Shown here: positions 13,150 through 24,145 of the stretch, one piece after another | Layout: every line of letters begins with the position of its first letter | How positions within the stretch are numbered: the stretch's first letter is position 1 | Assembly: GCA_947034895.1 (NCBI GenBank) | Contig: OX344762.1 | Location: 4,407,501 to 4,471,500, forward strand | Origin: Rhytidiadelphus loreus | Lineage: Eukaryota; Streptophyta; Bryopsida; Hypnales; Hylocomiaceae | Direction: 5' to 3' | Length of the DNA stretch: 64,000 nucleotides | Program-made: the position numbers and the translations under genes | Notes under the pieces: model-generated | Seen by the model: the letters and a program-made list of their open reading frames with translations, nothing else | Told to the model about the DNA's origin: nothing | The model's database searches: none

Positions 13150-13503
13150 AGATATCCTTACCCTGCCCTGATCTCCTGATCTAAGATACCCTGGAACGAT
13201 ACCCGGCACATTGGCTAATCGCGCCACCCCGTGCGTCGTCTCCTGACGAGTGCGCGGGCCGCGCTGTGTGGCTGCGAAAGCATCCATATCCACTCATCGG
13301 ATATCAAATGGTGTGTGGCAGCCACAGGAACCACATCTCCCCTCACCGCGAACTCCAAAGCGATCGCACCCACAATCCATTTCTCCTCCTGCACTCCAGC
13401 GATCCCTTCCAATTCCTCTCCACATTGTCACATTGGACCCAATTACACCACATAGCCAGCAGATTGATAGCAAGCTAGCAGGCAGCAAGCGCATCTCGAC
13501 ACC
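13150..13503 (+). promoter_or_regulatory. petC promoter and 5' leader
   Basis: The A+T-rich background gives way to G+C-rich, CpG-rich DNA about 300 bp before the petC start codon. An inverted CCAAT box (ATTGG, 13210-13214) and a TGACG core (about 13243) are present. GATA-containing I-box-like motifs (GATATCC near 13150, GATACC near 13184, GGATATC near 13299) are of the kind found in light-regulated photosynthesis genes. No clear TATA box is seen. The last ~100 bp are C-rich and probably leader. The exact transcription start cannot be read from the sequence. Confidence 0.4.
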
Positions 13504-14202
13504 ATGGCCACAGCTTCCGTCGCTGCAGCTGCAGCGCCTGCACTCGCCAGCGGATTGGCGTCCAAGCTCAATGGCGTCTGCGGCCACACGAACACCTCCT
13601 GCCTGGTGATGGTCCCCTCGCCCGGCTACTCTGTTTCCAAGAAGGAATCCGTGAAGGTGGTCTCCCAAGCCGCCGTCGCTCCCAGCCGCGTCCCCGACAT
13701 GGAGAAGCGCAAATTGATGAACCTCCTGTTGTTGGGTGCCATCTCGCTCCCCACCATCGGCCTCGCCGGTCCGTACCTCTACTTCCTGGTGCCCCCGGGC
13801 TCCGGCGGGAGCGGCTTGGGCGTGAACGCCAAGGACGCGCTCGGCAACGACATCACCATGTCGGGGTGGCTCAAGACGCATCAACCGGGGGACAGGACGC
13901 TGGCGCAGGGCTTGAAGGGCGATCCCACGTACCTCGTGGTGGAAAATGACGGCACGCTGGCGACCTTCGGCGTGAATGCCGTGTGCACGCACTTGGGGTG
14001 CGTGGTGCCGTGGAACAAGGCGGAGAACAAGTTCATGTGCCCGTGCCATGGCAGTCAGTACAACCCGCAGGGCATGGTGGTGCGGGGGCCTGCGCCTCTG
14101 TCCTTGGCGCTGGCGCATGTAGATGTGGCGGACGACAAGGTACTGTTCTCGCCGTGGTTGGAAACCGACTTCAGGACGGGCGCCAATCCTTGGTGGTCGT
14201 AG
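13504..14202 (+). CDS. petC: Cytochrome b6f Rieske iron-sulphur protein, plastid precursor (intronless)
   Basis: This encodes the 232-residue nuclear precursor of the Rieske subunit of the cytochrome b6f complex. In the thylakoid membrane the subunit carries electrons from plastoquinol to cytochrome f. Residues 1 to about 54 are an Ala/Ser/Val-rich transit peptide. [20 protein letters not shown] (63-82) is the start of the mature protein and its membrane anchor (about 70-95), followed by the flexible PPGSGGSG hinge. The [2Fe-2S] boxes are CTHLGC (161-166) and CPCHGS (179-184): ligands Cys161, His163, Cys179 and His182, with Cys166 and Cys181 forming the disulphide. The C-terminus [12 protein letters not shown] is the usual plant ending. 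Length is normal and the frame is unbroken. The gene has no intron, although flowering-plant petC genes are, as far as I recall, split. Intron loss or a retrocopy are both possible; no poly-A tail or target repeat is evident. All key residues are present, so it looks functional. Confidence 0.97.
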   Translation: MATASVAAAAAPALASGLASKLNGVCGHTNTSCLVMVPSPGYSVSKKESVKVVSQAAVAPSRVPDMEKRKLMNLLLLGAISLPTIGLAGPYLYFLVPPGSGGSGLGVNAKDALGNDITMSGWLKTHQPGDRTLAQGLKGDPTYLVVENDGTLATFGVNAVCTHLGCVVPWNKAENKFMCPCHGSQYNPQGMVVRGPAPLSLALAHVDVADDKVLFSPWLETDFRTGANPWWS

Positions 14203-16540
14203 AGGCTAGCTAACGGAAACCCTATCTCTTGATGTACTATAATTTGCACTTCATTGAGTCGGATGATTAGTCGAAAAGGATTTGCAGCCAAGGTCGCATG
14301 GGCTCGGGCGTGGAATGTTGATTGTTGTGGGATCGAGGGAAATGAATTTGTCGATGCTACCACTACTTTATGACATTTGGTGTAAAGGTAGGGAGGGGGG
14401 CACGAGTGGTCTCGAGTTTCTTCTTGGCTTGATGTTTTGCGTGTATATGAATCCCCTGAGCTAGCTTTGCTTGCCCTACTCGCTTTTCGAGTATTAAGGT
14501 GACAGGAGGAGATGCAAAATGATGCGAATTTGCAACATTCTACATGTGTGAGATTTTGATCACGGAATTAAAATCCAATTCAGGATGGATCAAGGCTTAT
14601 GTAGCAGTTGAATGCATAATTCTGATTGTCGGATGTCATGTATGACAGCTGGTCTTTCAGGTTCTTTATATTGAGGTATTTGGTTGTTTGGCTATGTATG
14701 TTAACCACAACCGGAGATGGTGATACTGTTTGATTGATGTTCTATATTTACATGAATCCAGCTGTCTGGGCATGCTCTTTGTGTTTGTGAGAAGAACAGA
14801 TACAAACGATGCGAACTTGCTAGTCTCCAAATGCATGTGAGATTCTGATGATCTTCTAGAGGGTTTTTAATTCTTTTCTGTCGTGAATCTGATACTCTTA
14901 TGTCCGCTGAATTCTAATTCCATTCTAGGATCAAGTTCAATATCAAATTTCGATCTGCAGATGACATGATTAGAACTCTTTCAAATTCTCATATTCGTGT
15001 ATACGTTTGTTAGTCTTTATATGATAATCAATGATGCTATGATCAGAATGTTTGTGAGATGACCTCCCAGATTAATTGTCACGGGGTTGATACTTTCCAT
15101 AGTTCTTATCCCAAATAATCAAAGGCCAATCCCATTGTGGATAGTTCCTGGGTCATGTTGCAATTCAGATTTCCGGATGATGTGTTTCAGTGCTTGTTAG
15201 TAGAACTCATTCAGAATCTCATATTCAGTTGCTCGTTTGTGAGGGAATTCATGACCGTTGGTTCTGTCACTGAATCAATGCATCAGGTTGATGATACTCA
15301 GATTTACAATGCAATTCAAATGCAGCTGCTCAAGCTTAGAAATCTCAATCCCCAAACTCTCTGGAAACGGAGTGTTTTTGTCATACATCCTCCAGTTTCT
15401 CCCATCCATGCACTATCATCCCTCCTAAGAGTACCAAGTGAAACTGCCTATTACAACCCATTCCAATTCCATCGTCATGTACCTGTGGTGTACATTCTCT
15501 TTCGGAAGTGTACTCGGTAGTCGGATTTGACGTTTTCAAACCGGCCCCATCATTTCAGATATGAGATAGCGTGAGAGAAAAGTCTTTCAACTTAAATCTC
15601 TCCTCTTCTGCCGAAGTTGAGAAATGAATCGCCTCCTTCGGTAGACTAGGTGACATAATTTTGGACTCTGCATCTTCCAAACCTGCTTATCACTTCCCTT
15701 CATCCTGACGATCTACCACATCGGATTTAGTGGTGGTTGAACTTCACAGTCTGTCTGAATTCTTCATCTTTGAATTTTTTTTCAAAATTCGCAGCAGGTG
15801 CAGATCTTGTAAAATTTTAATTTCAGCCACGGTTTTCCATCAAGCACACACAGAGCAACCGCTGCAAATTCTATGTTTCTGGAGTGACCTCCTCGAAGAT
15901 TAAACACATTCCCTGAAACCTGAATACTCCTTTTACGATATAATGCAATCCCAGGACTTTCTTAGTTGGCCCACTTTGATTCAACTTTCTTCGCTGAAGA
16001 TGGAATTTTCTTTGAAGAAATTCATACAAATGTTCTCGACACAGTGAAATGAAACCTCGCTCTAGTGAAAGGATTCTGTAGCTTGGACGTAGTGTTCGAC
16101 TAGTTTTGGAAATGCAATTCTTCTATTGAGTGTCTAAGACTGTTGGGACAGCGAAATTCAAACCATAAACTACAATTATGCCTTCTCACAGATTGCTGGA
16201 GGTGGCCTGATGGTGATGTTCATCTGTGCACCTGTTTGCAACTGGTTCATCAGAATAGGGAGAGCGTTACTTGCGGGGATAAAAGAGTGTTATGCTGTTG
16301 TGACTTTGGCTTGTCACAGATCCAATGTTGAAATACTGACGATGCTGCCCCTTCCAGATGACATTGTGTAGGCTAACTTACATCGAGCGTGCTTGGCCGA
16401 ATCCCAACTCAGTCTGCCAAGATTGGAAACCCAAATGCCAATGAAGGATTTTGAAGCTGCTATGGCAGGAGGATTGGAATCCATAAAATGCTGTGGTAAC
16501 TTCACCTCAAATCATTAAAATAAGCATCGTGGGAGTTTTG
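14203..16540. other. petC 3' region with degenerate ~230-bp repeats; no convincing gene
   Basis: The first 250 bp are probably petC 3' untranslated region (TTGATGTACTATAAT near 14230). From about 14470 to 15260, degenerate copies recur: GATGCGAA(T/C)TTGC with CATGTGAGATT appears at 14521 and 14807, and TTAGAACTCTTTCAAATTCTCATATTC (14970) is echoed by TAGTAGAACTCATTCAGAATCTC (15200). An open frame of 127 codons at 15137-15520 matches nothing I recognise and lies partly in the repeats. I see no coding gene to 16540. Confidence 0.5.
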
Positions 16541-17635
16541 TGCCTATTAATAAATTCTCTAAGTTAGAATCTTGATGGCAATTGAAAGTTAGAGGATTCT
16601 AAATTCTCTTAGTTTGGATTTTTGGGACATGGTATGAATAAACTATGAATTTTCAAAGTGTTGATCATTGTGGGTGTAACTATCCAAAATGAAACCTATT
16701 GTATGCTCTCATGTTTAACAGATTTACATTTTAGGCAAGAATCTAGATAAAAAGGTTTTAAAACATGAAGGGTCTAAATTAGGCATATTTATCTTTGCTC
16801 TTCTTAATTGTCACTACAAGCTTGTATTTCAAAGATATTCTATCAAAAACAATCAAGTGCACAACTTTAGTTATCTCAAAGTCAAAGTTCATTTAATTAG
16901 TAAATTTTGAAGTAAATTTCTTTTATTGTTATGATTTTTATTATACATAGAAGTCATTTAATACTTAACCCTTAAGTAGACACCATACTAATTTAGGATC
17001 ACTTTATATTAGGATCCAATTGTCGGCCCCATTTCAAAACCACCAAAATCAATCAATATGAATATCTAGATCCTTAAGTTGGGTCATCAATCAAACCTAA
17101 AGGCTTTATATTGAAAGTTGGACCAATTTTCTTTTATATCACATTATTATTTATGTGATAGTATTATGGCACCAATTTTTTTTTCAAAATGCTAAAAATT
17201 CGGTGGCCATATAGCCTTACCCAATTTTTCCACTTAGGCTTGATTTGAATTGACCCTGTGTTTGTAAATTGGATTAAATTGGAATTGGGCATCAGCCCTA
17301 ATATAAAGTTGCCCTCATTTTTAGAATATGAAATATGTACTAAAATATGGCTAAATATATGTACACCATTAAATTGAATATTATCTTTCACTTGAATTTC
17401 ATTTCAACATTTATCCCCTAACATGTTCAAATGCAACACCATACAAGTACCAAACAAGTACTAGACATAATTTTATTGTAACTCCTCATACATGTAGGAG
17501 GTGCAACAAAGATCCAATTAAATTGGAAGTACCTAACTATTATGTGTCTACTATGTAGTGAGAAAAATTTGTCACTATGTGAGAAAAGTTTGTCTTCACA
17601 TTGAACCCTATCCACTAACACATGTATGAGCAGTT
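16541..17635. other. A+T-rich intergenic DNA, no gene seen
   Basis: No domain, RNA gene or terminal repeat is recognisable. From about 17520, short pieces such as GTGAGAAAAATTTGTCACTATG foreshadow the 147-bp tandem repeat that begins at 17636. Confidence 0.5.
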
Positions 17636-18282
17636 CAATTTGAGGACAAACTTTTCTCACATAGAGAAAAAAAAATTTCACTACTAAATAAGATAAAATG
17701 ACCTAGTATATAAGGACATAGAGAAAAAAAATTCTCACTACTAAATAAGGTAAAACGACCTAGTATAAGGACAAACTTTTTTCAATTTGAGGACAAACCA
17801 CTAGAAGAAACCTGCGTTTTTTCTGATATGCCAATGAACATGGTTATGTGTTTTATTTAATGTCAGGCATGTCTACTGTGGATGTGGATGTCTAGGAAAA
17901 TCTGTCAAGATTGACAGGACAAAAACACGAAGAATTTGAAAAAGGATGTCTAGGAAAATCTGTCAAGATTGATAGGACAAAAACACGAAAAATTTGAAAA
18001 AACATGCCGTGTTTTTAAAGCGACGTCACAACAAACATGGTCAAAAAAAGAGACGGAAGTGTGCCATGTGGCAGCCACGTAAGCGCCATGTATGCAGGCG
18101 GGCAGTGCCCTATGAAATTTCTTGAACCTGACCTGTTGATGATGTGGAACCTAATGTCATACCATTTGAAAAAATTAATAATTACTATTTTCAACAACGT
18201 CAATGTAGATGTCTAAAAGAATTTGAATGTTGTTTTTTGCGATGTCTTCTTAGACATCTAAACATTTTTTTAAACGTCAGCT

Positions 18283-18495
18283 TAGACATACACTATACAC
18301 AATACAAAAAAAGACATATAAAATACACCATATAGAATACATTGTACATCATACACAATATATTATACACCATATATAGTACTTTATACACCATACATAA
18401 TATGCAATATACTATACATCATACACAATATGTCATACATTGTACACCATATATAATACACAATATATTATACAACATACACAATATACCATATT
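18283..18495. repeat. Degenerate microsatellite (ATACACAATATA / TACACCATA)
   Basis: The stretch is built of alternating ATACACAATATA, TATACACCATA and ACTATACATC words with irregular spacing, inside the CACTA element 17799-21213. Confidence 0.8.
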
Positions 18496-18809
18496 GACAA
18501 TTATGTCAAATGGCCTAAAAAGCCACTTATTATAAGTATATTGACATGACAAGACAACCTATTTATACAAGTGTGGTGATAGGAGTAAAGACAAAGCATA
18601 TGGGATATGTGAAACTTAGAGATTGTATTTTATGAGAAAACATTTGGACATCTCAATTGACGTGTTAGTTGACATTGCAAAAAATATGAAGACATCCTCT
18701 AAGACGTCTCAGACTCTCAGTTGATGTGCTAGTTGACATCTTTTAAAACATCTAGATGTTTTAAAAGATGTCTCAGTTGACGTTTTAATTGATGTCTTCA
18801 AAAATAGTG

Positions 18810-19700
18810 TTAATCTAAATGTTTTTGACTATGCTTTCATCAAAAATGCTCCAAAACTGCCATTTTTAGGACAAGTACTAAAGTTTAAAGAAAAAACAAC
18901 ATTTGTACACATGTAACCTTAGGATCTTGCAATACACTAATTTGAGAAGATGTGGAAAAAAATTCAAAAATTTCCATTGTGTAGATTGCAAGATATTAGT
19001 GTTTGAATTGACTTAAATTCTTTAATTGGCTTTCCAAAAAAATAGGCAGCTACACTTCAAAAGGCCACATTTATATACAAAAGTGCCTATATTGATGGTA
19101 CTTCTTTGGATTCATTCTTCAAGGCAAGTTGGCTACATGCTTGAAAAATTTAGGATCCTTTGGAATTGTACAACATATAGGAAAAAAATAGTAAGTAGAA
19201 AAAAAAAATAATGATTGAAAATACTAAATTGTCAAGAATTAGTTATAGAATTGAAAAATGTCAATTCCAATGATTGCAATGTTGCAATAAATAATCTACA
19301 TCCTACAATTTTATTTTTTTACAAAAAAATTGATAATTGAGTTAAATAAAGGACTTCAAAGTTTATTTTAGAGTAGCAAATCCATAATTGCCCGTAAACT
19401 AGAACTCCTCATAACTTTCATCTCATCGATCAAAATGAAATGACTAAAAGCTTTTTACGCATACTTAAGTCCAAAAAAACAATTTCAAATTTTTATTTTA
19501 GAAATTAAGAATTTCTTGAGTAGCCTGTTAAGCAATGAAAATTACATACCATGTAGTCAAAAGTTATGGAAATTATTGTGCCTTAAAGGTACCCTTTGGC
19601 ACATGTTGTGTAAAAATTTCAAAAAAAATAAAAATAAAAATTCAATTCAGAGTGAACTGCCTAAAATCACAAAAATAGTGTTTGGGCATTTAGGGGTTAA
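18810..19700. mobile_element. TTAA-flanked element, subfamily B, nested in a CACTA element
   Basis: The left end is TTAA-TCTAAATG and the right end GGCATTTAGGGG-TTAA. The interior, including ATGCTCCAAAACTGCCATTT, GATGTGGAAAAAAATTC and TACAACATATAGGA, is shared with 21938-22915 and, inverted, with 38508-39378. No coding frame. Confidence 0.6.
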
Positions 19701-21937
19701 AACGTGTATTGAAGTGGCATGCTACTTCTACTTCATTGGATGCCATATCATTGAAATGCCACGTCAAATACCATTTTATTAAAACCATGCCATGTGGCTG
19801 CCCTTCCCATGTCTTTTTCATATGTAGTCAACATTTCACCTCAGCCCCCAATAATTTTTAGAAACTTATCCATAGTCAAATTGTAAGCCCATGCAGTCAT
19901 GCAAGTCATTTCTACTCTATAAAGTATAAATCTTATGAAAACGAATATCTATTGTGATTTTTCCTCTAAGATGTATTGTTCCTGATGCTAATTTTGAAGA
20001 GCCCTCAACAATAGAAAATGAAGATTTGCAATGGACTCCCTTGCACAAAATGTTGAATTGGAAAATCATAATCATTCATTATAAAAATCAAATGTTTGAT
20101 GCTAAAACTACACTTCAAGAAGACATCATTCTTAAGAAAAAATTAATTAGAATAATGAGTAGTTTTAATATGGATTTAATTCACTTCAAAGTTCTATCAA
20201 TACCAAAATGTAGTGTCTTCTGTATTTCTGGTTTAAATGTTAAAGTAATAGTAGAAGGTTAATACCTACTTTTACAATACTATTACTTTACTACACTGTC
20301 AAGATAAATTTTGATTAACAAAATAATGAAATGGAACAAAATCTCAATTTATAAAAGAAGAGTTGCCTCATAAAATTCCAAGTTGATAGCAATATTGTTT
20401 TTGAACATGTAAACAAGAATTTGCACTGGGAGTATTGAATTTGAGTATTGAACATATGAAGATTGCAATGTCTTCTAATATATTTGCAATCCAATTATTT
20501 TAAAGCCTTTAATGGAGAATGGAAAAAGTGCAGCACATAATGGAAGTGAGTGCAAAGTCATTGTTTTGTTTCCAATATTCTTTGTTGTTTGGGAGAAGAT
20601 ATGAATAATAACATTAGCAAAAAATTAATTAATTTGCAATGCAGTCAAAAAATGAATCTTCAAAAATTGACAACAAAATATGTTTTATTATGAAGTATTT
20701 GGGAGCATAAAGACAAATATTTGCATATAGTATATATACTATAACGCATTATACTAATTTTTTAGGACTTATTAATACAATTTGTTCTATATTGGAAGTA
20801 CAATAGAAAATGAAGTCATTCCGCAGCTTTCCCATCCATGCATGCAAGGTTTTTGAAAAAAGATGCCAAAGAGCTGCCCCTTCTTTGCATTTTTCACATG
20901 TGGTCAACGTTTTACCTTAGTCCATAGTAAGTTTCAGTAACTTACCTATAGTCAAACTGAAATCCTTTGCCAACGTGGCAGTTACTTGTTTCTCAAGATG
21001 TCAGGAGAAACGTGACTATGTTTTTTGTGATGTTCTCTGAAACATGGACATCAGATAAGATAGAAGCTTGTTATGACCCTAACATTGACGTGTTTCTTAC
21101 AACATCCAAGTGAATTAAGCCTCCCATTGCCAAAGTTCTATTTCTTTGCTCATGTTTTAAAAAACATTCTTGTTTCATGCTAACATCCAAAAAAACAGGG
21201 ACTCCTACTAGTGAACTTTTCTCACATAGAGAAAGAAAAATTTCACTACTAAATAAGATAAAATGACCTAGTATATAAGGACATAGAGAAAAAAAATTCT
21301 CACTACTAAATAAGGTAAAACGACCTAGTATAAGGACAAACTTTTTTCAATTTGAGGACAAACTTTTCTCACATAGAGAAAAAAAAATTTCACTACTAAA
21401 TAAGATAAAATGACCTAGTATATAAGGACATAGAGAAAAAAAAATCTCACTATTAAATAAGGTAAAACGACCTAGTATAAGGACAAACTTTTTTCACGTA
21501 GTAAGTGTAACAAAGATACAAATTGGAAGTACCATACTACTATGTGTCAAAGGATAGGGCTCAATGTGAGGACAAATTTTTGTCACTACTGACCCAAATT
21601 TGCAATTTAAATAATAGGACTTAATGTGAGGACAAATTTTTATCCAAATTTGCAATTGAGATAATAGTGCTCAGTGTGAGGACAATTTTTTTCACTACTG
21701 ACCCAAATTTGGAATTTAGATATTCTATTCAATGTGCTTATTGTTGCTTGTATTTTTCAAAAGAAGTAATTAGTTGAGTGAATTGAAATTATATAAGTGG
21801 AATCATGTTAACACAATAAGAAATGAAATTGATATGAATTTTCTAATATAGGTGGGGGTCATGACCATCTTAAAAAGGTTCAAAATCAATGACCCACCAC
21901 CCTAATCCTCTTTAATGAGTGTTTTGTAATGAGGAGT

Positions 21938-22915
21938 TTAATCCCTAAAATTCCTGGACTATGTTTTTTGAATTGACTGAATTCCTTTTGGAGGCCCTAT
22001 AAAAAACAAGGGACTTGCACTTTACAAAGTCACATTTGTATGAAAAAATGTCCATGTTGGTAGTGCTTCTATAGGCCGTACAAAAAGAAGGGAAGTTGCA
22101 CTTCACAAAGTCATATTTGTATAAAAAAATATCCCTGTTGGTGGTGCTTCTTTGAATTCATTCTTCAAGGCAAGTTGGCTACACGTTGGAAAAAGGAAAA
22201 AATTTAGATCACTTGGAAAAAAACAATCCTAATATTTAAGAGCTTAGTTAATATTTAAGAGTTTAGTTATGGAATTGAAAAAAGTCAGTCTTAATGGTTG
22301 AAATGTTGTAATAAACAATCTACATTATCTAATTTTGTTTTTTCTAAAAATATTGAAAATTGAATAAAAGACTTCAAAGTTTATCTTAGGCTAAAGAATC
22401 CACATCTCACTAGAAGAAACCCATGTTTTAGGTTACATTTTGTAATTTTTTAAAATATGTCAACATTGATGTTATGTTGGATGTATTATTGACGTAAAAC
22501 ATAGGTTTGTTGCAATGGATAATGGATAATCAATGTTTAATGTTTGACCTAAAATCTATTTTTAAAAACTACAAAACATAACCTCAAACTTGGATTTCTT
22601 ATATTGTCTACATGCAAACTAAAACTCCTTATAATTTTCATCTCATTCATCAAAATGGAATGATTCAAAGCTTTCTACATATGTAGATATTTAGAAAACC
22701 AATTTCAAATTTTTTATTTTGGAAGAAATAATTTTTTTAATTTGCCCAAACTACCAACCAAGAAAAAAAACTACATATTATACAATAATTTTTTAAGCAT
22801 ATAGTCAAAAGTTATGAAATTTTTTGGGCCTTAAAGAAAAACCTTGTCCACATATTGTGAGAAAATTTCAAAGAAAAAAATAAAAATTCCATTTGTAGTG
22901 TCCTTTAGGGATTAA
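21938..22915. mobile_element. TTAA-flanked element, subfamily B, interrupted by a CACTA miniature element
   Basis: The ends are TTAA-TCCCTAAAATTCC and TCCTTTAGGGA-TTAA. It follows the copy at 18810-19700 except for a 201-bp insertion at 22408-22608. Without the insertion and its duplicated TCT it is about 774 bp. No coding frame. Confidence 0.6.
22408..22608. mobile_element. CACTA miniature element, 201 bp, TSD TCT
   Basis: The left end is CACTAGAAGAAACCCATG; the right end, GGATTTCTTATATTG, is a decayed form of the expected GGGTTTCTTCTAGTG. The arms pair as inverted repeats (GGTTACATTTTGTA against CTACAAAACATAACC). TCT lies on both sides (22405-22407 and 22609-22611). Its left end matches that of the 3.4-kb element at 17799, so it may be a miniature of that family. 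Confidence 0.75.
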
Positions 22916-23006
22916 CATTCTAAAAACACCTCTTTTTTGGATTGAAGCAGATGTGAACATGACATTAGAGAAAATATGGGGTCTCAAGAGGGCTGCTCCG
23001 CAACCC

Positions 23007-23982
23007 TTAACCCTTCATTGCCTGAGGGGACAAAAAGTGTCCTCATGTATAATTCAAAGTGCTGTAACTTTTGCATCTGATATCCGAATTCAATAAAACT
23101 TGTTGGTAAAGTTGCACTCTCTCTTCTGGTTTGTGTGGTAAAATTTTCAGATCAATCCAAGATTTAAAAATTAAATGGGAGCCAATCAAAGTTCATAGGT
23201 TCAATTTGAATTCACCAAACTGCATTTGACGGCTGAAACTTCGGGGGTGGGTGGGGTGTATCTCCTTCATACAATGTTCGTTTTCAATAAAATTTGTTGT
23301 GTTATGTTCCCCTTTTAGTCTAGTTATTGTGGTAAAATTTTCATGTCAATACAAGCTTCTTTGAATGTTTGGGAGCAATTCAAAATTTAAAATCCAGCCA
23401 TTTTCGGATTACAGTGAAATTTGGCGGCTTGTAACTTCTTCATACAGTGTCCGTTTTTAATAATTTCTTTTGTTAAAGTTGCGCATACTAGTCTAGTTTG
23501 TGTGTCTAAAATTTCACATGAATTCAAAAAGTAATGAATGACTGAGATGCTTTTTAGTGGAAGAGGTTTAGCCTTACATGGTGTTTTTTGCAACTTTTCA
23601 TGCTATTTTTTGACATTTCAAATCTGTTTTGCAGACACATTGAGTCAATTGAATGATATTTTTTTCCACCAATGTGTTTATATGTTGATTTTGAATCACT
23701 TTATAGTCTCAAGTTTTTTCATTTGAGTAGGTTTAGAAGTCGAATTTCACCTCCAAATGTGTTTTTTGGAAAATTTCAGCATCTTTTTTGTAACACTAAA
23801 ACATTATAATCTTTCAATCCATGCAGTTAAATGGCTTCAAATTTTTTTTGTGTCATCTACATCATGTTCACTACAATATTGTACGGTTGAGATTTCTATA
23901 ACTTAGCGACATTTAAATTTACAACACTTCAAAAGCAACGCTGTTTTTGACCTCGTTTGGACTTCAGGCGATGAGGGGTTAA
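23007..23982. mobile_element. TTAA-flanked element, divergent subfamily
   Basis: The ends are TTAA-CCCTTCATTGCCTGA and TCAGGCGATGAGGGG-TTAA, inverted termini of about 15 bp directly inside TTAA. The interior contains three echoes of a sentence-like unit (CTTCATACA(A/G)TGTTCG/CCG followed by TTTTCAATAA) at 23090, 23265 and 23440, suggesting internal duplication. It is unlike the other TTAA elements inside, which supports TTAA plus a CCC terminus as a general rule here. No long coding frame. Confidence 0.6.
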
Positions 23983-24089
23983 GGGACCTTGAAATTTGGG
24001 ATTTTTTTGCAAAAGAAATCGTTTTCCCCCTATTTCTGCTCGCTTGAATCTGCAATGGCAGCAACGCAGAAATTGGAATTAATGAATGA

Positions 24090-24145
24090 AAAATTGACTT
24101 AAAAAAATAAAAAATAAAAAATAAAAAATAAAAATAAAAAAATCG
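24090..24145. repeat. (TAAAAAA)n microsatellite
   Basis: A run of TAAAAAA/TAAAAA units. Confidence 0.85.

Larger units (their letters stand above)
17799..21213. mobile_element. 3.4-kb non-autonomous CACTA element, TSD AAC
   Basis: The left end is CACTAGAAGAAACCTGCG and the right end ACAGGGACTCCTACTAGTG, whose reverse complement begins CACTAGTAGGAGTCCCTG. AAC lies outside both ends (17796-17798 and 21214-21216). Subterminal repeats are evident: a direct repeat of about 57 bp (GGATGTCTAGGAAAATCTGT at 17887 and 17945) and many GATGTCT/AGACATC copies to 18300 and at 18640-18800. It contains a TACACCATA-type microsatellite (18283-18495) and a TTAA-flanked element (18810-19700). Part of 19930-20262 resembles the right part of the element at 12241-12906. 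No transposase reading frame is left. Confidence 0.88.
17636..21494. repeat. 147-bp tandem repeat, three units, middle unit split by a transposon
   Basis: Unit 1 is 17636-17782. Unit 2 starts at 17783, is interrupted at 17798 and resumes at 21217 up to 21347. Unit 3 starts at 21348. Each opens with CAATTTGAGGACAAACTTTT and contains two versions of a CACTACTAAATAAG(A/G)TAAAA(T/C)GACCTAG block. Removing the inserted element with one AAC restores unit 2 to exactly 147 bp. Confidence 0.9.

Noticed and set aside
13294..14118. Minus-strand frame of 274 codons opposite petC
   Set aside because: It is antisense to the petC coding sequence, open because of high G+C; no known domain.
19930..20262. Plus-strand frame of about 100 codons
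   Set aside because: The stretch is homologous to the right part of the TTAA element at 12241-12906, where the frame is not kept.
17636..21494. CRISPR-like array
   Set aside because: Units are contiguous 147-bp tandem repeats without spacers, in a plant nuclear sequence.
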